From Nitrospira defluvii (GTDB lineage Bacteria > Nitrospirota > Nitrospiria > Nitrospirales > Nitrospiraceae): a DNA stretch of 64,000 nt. Under the pieces are notes generated by a model that was not told where the DNA came from, ran no database searches, and saw nothing but the letters and a program-made list of their open reading frames with translations. Shown in pieces: positions 32,568 to 39,737 of this stretch; position 1 is the stretch's first letter, and the number at the start of each line of letters is the position of its first letter. A program made the position numbers and the translations under genes. Where the stretch lies: positions 62,001 to 126,000 of the forward strand of contig NZ_CAJNBJ010000001.1 of the NCBI RefSeq assembly GCF_905220995.1, in the 5' to 3' direction.

Positions 32568-34430
32568 ATGATGACGCCAAGGAGTGTGTTGATATTCAGT
32601 GCTGCCGGTTGTTTATGTTCCACCCTGTGCACAACAGCCTTGGTCTCAACCGCCGCTGCCGCAGACACCTCGGCCACGTTGAGCTTGCTGCAACAACCGT
32701 CCCTTGACGCGGCCATCACCAAAGCCCAAGGCAGCGGAACGGCCCCTATATTGCCAAGCCCCGCGGCACTGGTCTTAACGGCCCCAAAAGGCAAAACCGC
32801 CGTCGGCAGCCTCACACTCAAAAAATCGACCTCAGATCGGCACACCTACTATCTCAGCACCAACCAGTCGTGGGTGTGGATGAATCCGCCCTATGGCAGT
32901 ACCCAAACCATCACCTCCGAAACCGATCAGCTGGTCATCACGGCGCAAACCGCCAATCTCGCCGTCGGCACCCACTCGGCGACGGTGTATGTCGTGGATT
33001 CCGGACCGAACAACTTCACCAATATGCTCCGGATCCCGGTGTCGCTGACCGTGACAGCCGAACCAGTCGCGCCAACGCCGCCGCCCCCGGCACCTCCCGC
33101 TGCGGTCCCCACACCCAAGCCGGTGGTCCTCACACCGCCCCCGCCTCCGACGCCCGTCGTGGTTCCTCCGCCACCCGCGCCGGTCGCCGTGCCGCCTCCG
33201 CCGGCCCCCGCGCCGCCCGCTCCGACCGTCGTGCCGACATCCGGGATTGTGACGAGCCCATTGGCATTGACGCTGACGGCCGCCAAGGGGCAAACCGCCG
33301 TCGGCACCCTGGCATTGCGAAAAGGGGGAACGGATCAGCACAGCTATTCCCTCAGCACCAACCAGTCGTGGGTCTGGATGAACCCCCCGTACGGCAGCAC
33401 CCAAACCATCACGACTGAGACAGACCAACTGGTGATCACTGCTCAGACCAGCAGCCTCGCGGCCGGGACCTATTCCGCCGTGGTCTACATCGTGGAGTCA
33501 GGGCCCAACAATTTCAGCAACATGCTCCGTATCCCGGTCACCCTGACGGTCACGGCTACCCCGGTGACGACACCCCCGCCGACTCCTCCGGCTCCTCCGG
33601 CCGCAGTCACACCGACGCCCAAGCCGGTGGCAGTCACGCCGCCCCCGCCTCCGACGCCCGTCGTGGTTCCTCCGCCACCCGCGCCGGTCGCTGTGCCGCC
33701 TCCGCCGGCCCCCGCGCCGCCCGCCCCGACACCGGTCGCCACCGGACCCATCCAGGCGACACCGGCTGCCCTGAGCCTGAGCAGCACGAATGCGGTCGGA
33801 ACCTTAGCCTTACGGAAAGCCGGGACCGACCAACACGTCTACTCGCTCAGCGCAAGCCAATCGTGGGTGTGGATGAATCCGCCCTACGGCAGCACACAGA
33901 CCATCACCTCTGAAACCGATCAGATTGTGATCACCGCCCAACCGTCGGGCCTCGCCGCCGGAACCTATTCGGCGGTGGTGTACATCGTGGAATCAGGGCC
34001 CAACAACTTCTCCAATACGCTCCGTATTCCCATCACCTTCACGGTGACGGGGGGGCAAACCGCATCGGCCACGCCCAGCACACCCACGCAACCGGCCGTC
34101 TCAACACCCCCACCCCCACCGCCGACACCGGTCCCGACTCCGGTACAGACGACCCCCTCGGCCTCAGCCTCGACATCAAGTCCCAAGACTGCGAGTGCCA
34201 CGGTCAGTTGGAATGCCAACACCGAGTCGGATTTGGCCGGCTACCGAGTCTATGTCGGAACAAAGTCAGGAAGTTACGGCTTCGTGGGGCCGTTCGAAGT
34301 TACCAATCGCACCAGCTTCACGATTGCGAATCTGCCGACCGGCACGACCTACTTCTTTGCCGTATCGGCATTCGACAAGTCCGGAAATGAGAGCGCGAAA
34401 TCTGCGGAAGTGAGTAAGAGTCTGTTCTAG
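32568..34430 (+). CDS. secreted protein with three BACON-like domains, proline-rich linkers and a fibronectin type III domain
   Basis: The 620-residue protein has a signal peptide (about 1-33, ending STAAAADTSA) and three repeats of about 90-100 residues. Each repeat contains the almost invariant NQSWVWMNPPYGSTQTIT (third copy ASQSWVWM...) and ends in GTYSAVVYIVESGPNN-type text. These look like BACON-type immunoglobulin-like domains. Two very Pro-rich linkers (PPPPPTPVVVPPPPAPVAVP) separate them, and a third linker precedes an FN3 domain (SWNANTESDLAGYRVYVGTK). The start follows a GGAGG site at 32556-32560. BACON and FN3 domains usually bind carbohydrate or mucin, or act as spacers. It is probably an exported cell-surface protein. 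Confidence 0.82.
   Translation: MMTPRSVLIFSAAGCLCSTLCTTALVSTAAAADTSATLSLLQQPSLDAAITKAQGSGTAPILPSPAALVLTAPKGKTAVGSLTLKKSTSDRHTYYLSTNQSWVWMNPPYGSTQTITSETDQLVITAQTANLAVGTHSATVYVVDSGPNNFTNMLRIPVSLTVTAEPVAPTPPPPAPPAAVPTPKPVVLTPPPPPTPVVVPPPPAPVAVPPPPAPAPPAPTVVPTSGIVTSPLALTLTAAKGQTAVGTLALRKGGTDQHSYSLSTNQSWVWMNPPYGSTQTITTETDQLVITAQTSSLAAGTYSAVVYIVESGPNNFSNMLRIPVTLTVTATPVTTPPPTPPAPPAAVTPTPKPVAVTPPPPPTPVVVPPPPAPVAVPPPPAPAPPAPTPVATGPIQATPAALSLSSTNAVGTLALRKAGTDQHVYSLSASQSWVWMNPPYGSTQTITSETDQIVITAQPSGLAAGTYSAVVYIVESGPNNFSNTLRIPITFTVTGGQTASATPSTPTQPAVSTPPPPPPTPVPTPVQTTPSASASTSSPKTASATVSWNANTESDLAGYRVYVGTKSGSYGFVGPFEVTNRTSFTIANLPTGTTYFFAVSAFDKSGNESAKSAEVSKSLF
33135..33730 (+). repeat. in-frame direct DNA repeats in the BACON-repeat gene
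   Basis: The 92-base segment 33135-33226 recurs at 33639-33730 with two mismatches, exactly 504 bases (168 codons) later, encoding the Pro-rich linkers. The coding units around it are also repeated at protein level. Such near-identity implies recent duplication or gene conversion, and domain copy number may vary between strains. Confidence 0.85.
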
Positions 34431-34604
34431 CCAGGACTGTTCATGAATACCTGCTCCGGCGTCCGATCCTCTCGTCCGGCGAGGCTGTTCTCATTCGACC
34501 TCCTCGACGGACTGCAAGTACGCCTGCGTCGGCCTTACATGCGAGCAGCCTCGGCGGCCTTCTGTCTCGAACGCCTCGCGACGGCATTCATGAACAATCC
34601 AGGC
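34430..34604. repeat. palindrome-ended intergenic element, type C copy 2
   Basis: Left end GCCAGGACTGTTCATGAATA and right end TTCATGAACAATCCAGGC are inverted repeats differing at about four of 22 bases. The G of the preceding gene's TAG stop is the first base of the element, so insertion or expansion stopped exactly at the stop codon. The 175-base interior shares with copy 1 (25429-25684) a GCGTACT-GCAGT box on the opposite strand. The small frame across it (MNTCSGVRSS...) looks like a by-product. Confidence 0.75.
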
Positions 34605-34654
34605 TGGCCTGGCGAGACCCCGTGAGCCGGAGGGCAGGAGCGCCCGGCTCACGG

Positions 34655-35545
34655 TCATGGGGCAGGGCCGACCGTCCTGGCACATCGAAATCCCGTGTAG
34701 CTGTTGCGAGTCTCCGGCGGCAACCGAAGACGCCCGTACGTCAGCAGATATTTGGGAAGGTCCGACCAGGACCCTCCTCGCACCACGCGAAATGACCCGG
34801 AGGCGGGCCCCGACGGATTCTTCGGGGGGCTGACCTCGTAGTAGTTCGTTCCATACCAATCGGCCACCCACTCCCCGGCATTCCCTGCCATCTGATACAG
34901 CCCGTAGGGGCTTCGCCCCTGATCGTAGCTGTGAACCGGCGTCAGCACCTGACGATAGCTAAATCTGGCACCCAGGCCGAAGTTGGCCCATTCCTGCCGA
35001 GGCGCCTGATTACCCCAGGGGTAGGCCCGCGCATCGGTGCCCCGTGCGGCTTTTTCCCATTCGGCCTCCGTCGGCAGGCGCTTCCCCCGCCAACGGCAAT
35101 AGGCCTCCGCATCAAACCAGCTTACTCCGATGACCGGACGATCGTGATGTTGGGATAAATCCACCGCATCCCATTGCCATGGGGCCATCCGCTGTTCGTG
35201 GGCGAGGAAATCGGCGTATTGCGCCGTCGTCACCTCATGGAGATCGATGTCGAACCGATCGATCCAGACAGGGTGCTGCGGCTTCTCGTCCTCAAGCGCA
35301 TCTGGTCCCGCAGCGCCCATGAGAAATTCGCCCTCTGGAATCACTATCGAGGGAGTATCAGCGACAGGCGATGGAAGGGTTCCCTGAGCCTTCCGCAAAC
35401 GATCCAACTGCGCATGAACGGAATCGCTGCCGGACAGACCAGTGCACAGCGCCATCAGGCCGACCATAGCTATGAAGAGCGCATGGCGAGCCCGCCTACA
35501 TGCACGTCCGGCGGGGGAGAAGAGGGCGTCACACAAACCAGACAT
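34655..35545 (-). CDS. SUMF1/EgtB-fold protein, probably not a true formylglycine-generating enzyme
   Basis: The 296-residue protein has a hydrophobic N-terminal signal region and then a complete sulfatase-modifying-factor fold: IPEGEFLMGAAGPDALEDEK, HPVWIDRFDIDLHEVTTAQY, VSWFDAEAYCRWRGKRLPTE, AEWEKAARGTDARAYPWGN, YGLYQMAGNAGEWVADWY and RVVRGGSWSDLPKYLLTYGR. In catalytic FGEs the region after RGGSW holds two copper-binding cysteines (e.g. SYMCHRSYC). Here they are replaced (SDLPKYL). It is therefore likely a non-catalytic or differently specialised member, exported to the periplasm. It lies convergent to the BACON-repeat gene. Confidence 0.82.
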   Translation of the reverse strand: MSGLCDALFSPAGRACRRARHALFIAMVGLMALCTGLSGSDSVHAQLDRLRKAQGTLPSPVADTPSIVIPEGEFLMGAAGPDALEDEKPQHPVWIDRFDIDLHEVTTAQYADFLAHEQRMAPWQWDAVDLSQHHDRPVIGVSWFDAEAYCRWRGKRLPTEAEWEKAARGTDARAYPWGNQAPRQEWANFGLGARFSYRQVLTPVHSYDQGRSPYGLYQMAGNAGEWVADWYGTNYYEVSPPKNPSGPASGSFRVVRGGSWSDLPKYLLTYGRLRLPPETRNSYTGFRCARTVGPAP

Positions 35546-35569
35546 CGTGAGCAGAACTAGGCACCTTCG

Positions 35570-36241
35570 TCAGAGTATGGTGCCCCCGACGACCCAGTGT
35601 CGGTCGTCAGGAACATCGATGAGTAGCCGGGAGAGATTCATTTCCGCCAACTGCGCCGCGACCTCATCCTCGGTAAACGCTGCCAGCAAGGAATGATAGA
35701 AGTCCCGCTTGAGAATGGGATCTTCCTTGGGCGCATACTGCTCCACCAACGCCTGGGCCGTTTCCGGCGAGTCTGGCCGCAGTAAATCCATCACCAGGAT
35801 GCAGGCGCCGGGCTTCGCCAACTGTTTGAGGCGGAACCAGAACTGCAACGGATTCGGGACATGGTGCAGAAGGCTATTTGACAGGAGGACATCGGCCTGC
35901 TCCGACAACACCAACGATTGAAAGCGTTCGCACCGAAGCGTGATGTGATTCGCCAACCCGGCTCCGGCAATCGCCTCAGCCGCCAGATCAAGCATGGGAC
36001 GACTGGCATCCACCGCCGTGACCCGCGCCTCGGGGTAGGCGCGAAGGAAGCGGATGGGAATATCGCCGGGCCCGCAGCCCAGATCCACCACATGGCCCGA
36101 GTGCCAATCAGGGAAATAGCCGCGAAAACGATCGACGAACCCCTGATTCTCCTCGGCAAAATCCGCCCGCGCGTAGGCACGGGCCTGCGCAACATCTTCC
36201 ATCAGCTCCGGTTCCAACGTCCGCTTCATGTCATACTCCAT
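35570..36241 (-). CDS. class I SAM-dependent methyltransferase
   Basis: From MEYDMKRTLEPELMED the protein is 223 residues. It has the Rossmann-like SAM motif VVDLGCGPGDIPIRFL, the acidic loop VTAVDASRPMLDLA and the post-motif segment ADVLLSNSLLHHVPNPLQFW. The longer upstream frame would run into the MOSC gene, so I use this start (MKRT, four codons on, is an alternative). The substrate is unknown. It directly follows the MOSC-domain gene and prmA, so the three minus-strand genes are probably one operon. Confidence 0.82.
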   Translation of the reverse strand: MEYDMKRTLEPELMEDVAQARAYARADFAEENQGFVDRFRGYFPDWHSGHVVDLGCGPGDIPIRFLRAYPEARVTAVDASRPMLDLAAEAIAGAGLANHITLRCERFQSLVLSEQADVLLSNSLLHHVPNPLQFWFRLKQLAKPGACILVMDLLRPDSPETAQALVEQYAPKEDPILKRDFYHSLLAAFTEDEVAAQLAEMNLSRLLIDVPDDRHWVVGGTIL

Positions 36242-36264
36242 GCCGACCGGATTATCCTGGCCGT

Positions 36265-36756
36265 TCACTCTCCATCCAGCCACTCCACAAGGACCGCGTC
36301 CCCCTGACTGACCGTCCCCTCGCGCAGCACTCGCGCATACAGTCGACTCCACCCCGGATACAGATCCTGGGCAATCCGCCTATAGTCTCCATCCTTGAAC
36401 CACTGTCCGTTGAGTCGGCAGGGAGTCGTATAACTCATGACCTCCACTTGCACCGTTCCACCGATCGTGAGTCGGGCTCCCGGTTTCACCTGCGACCACT
36501 CGAGTCCCGCTACGGTCAAGTTCTCTCCGGAAGAACCGGGCCCGATCGAATGGCCTTCTTCCCGTAAGGCCTCTATCACCTCCAGAGAATAGAGACAGAC
36601 CGCCCGATCAGCCCCGCCGTGATACTTCCGGTTCCGTTGACGGTCACCGGCTAATCCATGAACGGTAACCAGCGCCGTAGTGACGGCCAACTTTGGCACA
36701 CCGCCATCGGACAGGCTCACCTGATGGATGTGCGGAAGAGATGCGCGCGTCACCAT
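36265..36756 (-). CDS. MOSC-domain protein
   Basis: MOSC domains occur in molybdenum-cofactor sulfurases and in YiiM-like hydroxylaminopurine reductases. The 163-residue protein (from MVTRASLPHIHQVSLS) shows VTVHGLAGDRQRNRKYHGGA, DRAVCLYSLEVIEALREEGH, GSSGENLTVAGLEWSQV and YTTPCRLNGQWF. The last holds the conserved Cys (TTPC) of single-domain MOSC proteins. It lies between prmA (gap of four bases) and a methyltransferase gene. It probably handles sulfur or a molybdenum cofactor; substrate undetermined. Confidence 0.85.
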   Translation of the reverse strand: MVTRASLPHIHQVSLSDGGVPKLAVTTALVTVHGLAGDRQRNRKYHGGADRAVCLYSLEVIEALREEGHSIGPGSSGENLTVAGLEWSQVKPGARLTIGGTVQVEVMSYTTPCRLNGQWFKDGDYRRIAQDLYPGWSRLYARVLREGTVSQGDAVLVEWLDGE

Positions 36757-36760
36757 GATG

Positions 36761-37696
36761 TCAGGAGCACAGTCCCCCCTCACACGATTCCATCCCTGTC
36801 GCCTCCAACGCGAGCCACCCCTCACGTTCCCGCACCGCCTTCACATAGACCCCGCGCGCGGCATACGCGGCTTCAATCTCGGCCCGCTGCTCGACCAGCA
36901 GGCCCGACAGCAACAATCGCGCGCCGCCGGAGGCATACTGACACAAGGTGTCCGCAGCCAGCAGCAACGTCTGCCGATCCAAATTCGCCAGCACCAGAGT
37001 AGGCTCGAACCGGTCCTGTTCCGGCCCTGCCTGTGCATCACGCACAATGAGCGTCAATCGCCCATCGAATCCGTTCGTCTCTGCATAGTCGCGGGCGCAG
37101 TCGATGGCTACCGGGTCAAAATCTTCCCCCACCGCCGTTACAGCCCCAAGCCGCAATGCCACCATCGCCAGCACGCCACTGCCGGTTCCCACATCCAACA
37201 CCCGGTCGGTCGGCGTCACACATTGCTGGAGCCACTCGATCAAGAGGTGCGTCGTCGCGTGATGGCCCGTTCCGAACGCCTGCTTGGGATCGATGACCAG
37301 CTCGATGTCATGATCGTGCAGCGGGACCTCCTTCCAGCTCGGCCTGATGATCACCCGCCCGATCCTGATCGGTTCCACCAAACGCGACCACTGGGCATTC
37401 CAATCCTCATTCGGCAGCCGATTAATGGTGATGGCACGCTCCGGGTCCGCATGCCCAAGTTGCGCCAACGCCAGCTTGAGCCCCTGCCACGTATCCGGCC
37501 CGCAGCGATGCCCCGGCCAGTAGAGATGCACCTGTTCGTCTTCCTGCCAGGCACCGGTGACGGCAGGATCGTTTAACAGCCCCAGGAGTTCACCGGCATC
37601 GATCGAGGTCCGTACATCGACTTGCACCCAGTCCTGCGTGTGGCCCGAAGCGGCGTGGTCCGTCGAAACATGATCTGTCTTGGAGGTTGACGCCAT
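36761..37696 (-). CDS. prmA: ribosomal protein L11 methyltransferase
   Basis: PrmA methylates lysines and the N-terminus of ribosomal protein L11. The 311-residue protein has the PrmA N-terminal domain and a SAM domain. Clear matches are IDPKQAFGTGHHATTHLLIE, VLDVGTGSGVLAMVALRLGA, GEDFDPVAIDCARDYAETNG and VLANLDRQTLLLAA. Its start codon overlaps the divergent MutS-like gene by ten bases, so the two promoters probably overlap too. Downstream is the MOSC gene. Confidence 0.9.
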   Translation of the reverse strand: MASTSKTDHVSTDHAASGHTQDWVQVDVRTSIDAGELLGLLNDPAVTGAWQEDEQVHLYWPGHRCGPDTWQGLKLALAQLGHADPERAITINRLPNEDWNAQWSRLVEPIRIGRVIIRPSWKEVPLHDHDIELVIDPKQAFGTGHHATTHLLIEWLQQCVTPTDRVLDVGTGSGVLAMVALRLGAVTAVGEDFDPVAIDCARDYAETNGFDGRLTLIVRDAQAGPEQDRFEPTLVLANLDRQTLLLAADTLCQYASGGARLLLSGLLVEQRAEIEAAYAARGVYVKAVREREGWLALEATGMESCEGGLCS

Positions 37697-39609
37697 CTCA
37701 GACTCCCAGTATCGTCTGCATTATTGTGCAGCCGGTTTCAGCCTCACACACACGATCCTGCCCCACCCGCGAAGCAAGCCTGCTGCGCGGGCTCCGTCGC
37801 GTCGCGCGGCTGGAGGCCAAGGGTCGACGCATCAGCGCGCGATTCACCACCGGACGCCTGGCCATTTTCGCCTTTGGGCTGTTCGGCTCGATCATACCGC
37901 ATAAAATGGGATGGACGACCTCCGGCAACATGGCGCTGGCGTTCAGCGTCGCCCTGTTCCTGACGGTGGCCTGGTATCATAACAGGCTCGAAGACCGCTT
38001 GCATCGACTCCACCGCTGGCAGGGGATCAAACAGGTCCATCTCGCCCGGTTGCACCTGACCTGGTCAGAGATTCCGCTTCGTCCCATCACGGTACCGGAA
38101 CGGCATGGATATGCCAGGGACCTCGACCTCGCAGGCCCGCATTCTCTCCTCCATCTGATCGACAACACGATTTCATCACAAGGCCGACAGCGCCTCGCAT
38201 CATGGCTTCTGGACCAACCGCCTCCCACCGCGCCATGGCGGAGCCGCCAAACCCTCATCCGCGAACTGACCCCCCTGACGCTTCTCCGCGACCGGTTGAC
38301 CCTGGAGGCGCAAGCCGTGGAGGACGCGGATATCGACGGCCGCCGGCTCCTGGCCGTGCTACAGAAGCGGGTCGACGACTCCGGGCTTATCCCCATGTTA
38401 CTGACCGAGACCGCACTGACCCTCACGACGGGCGTGCTGCTGTTCGCGGACCTGCTGTACGGACTCGGCAACTATTGGATGCTGTCGTTCGGACTGTACG
38501 CATTTCTCTTCCTCTCGGTGCGTAGCCGGTCGGAGGAAATTTTCGACCATGCCCAATCACTGCATCTTCAATTAGAGCGGCTCAGCGCGGTGCTCGGCTA
38601 TCTGGAGCGGCGATCCTACCGGCTCACCCCCCACCTGGCACAGCTTTGCCGGCCGATCCTGGAGCAGCAGAGCCGTCCATCGCGCTCGCTGAAGCAGGCG
38701 GCCTCCGTCATGAACCGCCTCAGCGTGCGAGCCCACCCGCTCGTGCATTACCTCATCAATGCCTTCGGTCCCTGGGACCTCTACCACACCTATCGGCTCC
38801 AGCAACTGCAGGACCGGATCGCCACCATTGCCCCCGGTTGGTTCGAATTGCTGGCCGAATTGGATGCGGCATCCTCCCTCGCCACCTTCGCCCATCTCCA
38901 TCCGGAATATCTCTGGCCGACCTTGCTCGAACCGGGCGCGGATGGACGACGAGGCGGTGACGTGCCGATGCTCGCTGCCGAGGGCCTGGCGCACCCACTG
39001 ATTCCATCGACCCTGCGTGTCGCCAATGACATCCGCTTCACAGGCCGGGGCTGTATCTTTCTGGTGACCGGCTCCAACATGTCCGGGAAGAGCACGTTTC
39101 TCCGCACCATCGGCATCAACACCTGCCTGGCACAGGCGGGAGGCCCGGTGTGCGCCACATCGTTCAGGTGGTTGCCGGTCCGCATCGGCAGCTGCATCCG
39201 CGTGGATGACTCGCTCGACGGCGGCCTCTCGTTTTTTTATGCCGAGGTCAAACGCCTGAAGATGATTCTGGACGACACGCGGAACGAACAGGCTCCCCCG
39301 GTGCTCTGGTTGATCGATGAGGTCTTCAAAGGCACCAATAACCGGGAGCGGCTGATCGGCGGGCGCGCCCTCATCACGGCACTCGCAGGGGGAAACGGCT
39401 TCGGCCTGGTGACGACACACGACCTGGAACTGTCAGAATTGGAGCGACAACTCCCCACCGTCACCAATGTGCACTTTCAGGAAACGGTCGCCCAGGGTAC
39501 CTTGCAGTTTGACTATCGGCTCAAACCAGGTCCCTGCCCGACGACGAACGCCCTCCGCATCATGGCCCTCGAAGGATTGCCGGTGGACGCCCCTGATCCG
39601 TCTTTATGA
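37687..39609 (+). CDS. membrane-associated MutS-like ATPase
   Basis: The 640-residue protein carries a MutS-type C-terminal ATPase: Walker A LVTGSNMSGKSTFLRTIGIN, the DDSLDGGLSFFYAEVKRLK helix, Walker B WLIDEVFKGTNNRERLIGG and the TTHDLELSEL switch. Unlike DNA-repair MutS it lacks the mismatch-binding N-terminal domain. It instead has hydrophobic segments (AIFAFGLFGSIIPHKM, LAFSVALFLTVAWYH, LLFADLLYGLGNYWMLSFGL) compatible with two membrane hairpins. This is the poorly understood 'MutS-like membrane ATPase' group. A TTG start at 37687 is the earliest; later TTG or GTG starts are possible and the true start is uncertain. The role is unknown. Confidence 0.8.
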   Translation: MTPSQTPSIVCIIVQPVSASHTRSCPTREASLLRGLRRVARLEAKGRRISARFTTGRLAIFAFGLFGSIIPHKMGWTTSGNMALAFSVALFLTVAWYHNRLEDRLHRLHRWQGIKQVHLARLHLTWSEIPLRPITVPERHGYARDLDLAGPHSLLHLIDNTISSQGRQRLASWLLDQPPPTAPWRSRQTLIRELTPLTLLRDRLTLEAQAVEDADIDGRRLLAVLQKRVDDSGLIPMLLTETALTLTTGVLLFADLLYGLGNYWMLSFGLYAFLFLSVRSRSEEIFDHAQSLHLQLERLSAVLGYLERRSYRLTPHLAQLCRPILEQQSRPSRSLKQAASVMNRLSVRAHPLVHYLINAFGPWDLYHTYRLQQLQDRIATIAPGWFELLAELDAASSLATFAHLHPEYLWPTLLEPGADGRRGGDVPMLAAEGLAHPLIPSTLRVANDIRFTGRGCIFLVTGSNMSGKSTFLRTIGINTCLAQAGGPVCATSFRWLPVRIGSCIRVDDSLDGGLSFFYAEVKRLKMILDDTRNEQAPPVLWLIDEVFKGTNNRERLIGGRALITALAGGNGFGLVTTHDLELSELERQLPTVTNVHFQETVAQGTLQFDYRLKPGPCPTTNALRIMALEGLPVDAPDPSL

Positions 39610-39737
39610 TCAGGAATTGCATCATTCCGGCCGTTTCGGCAGACTGAAGCGCACAGGCAACGCCACCATTCACCAGCTAGATACGGGAGGCCCCTATCGA
39701 CCCGCAGCCGGATCCCTCACAACGAACTACACACCCG

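Noticed and set aside
33061-33240. CRISPR-like or minisatellite array in the proline linkers
   Set aside because: The repeats are codon-phased, in an open reading frame with protein-level repeats; there are no spacers.
36242-36352. N-terminal extension of the methyltransferase
   Set aside because: It overlaps the end of the MOSC gene and reads low-complexity text (GDGQSGGRGPCG) unlike methyltransferases.
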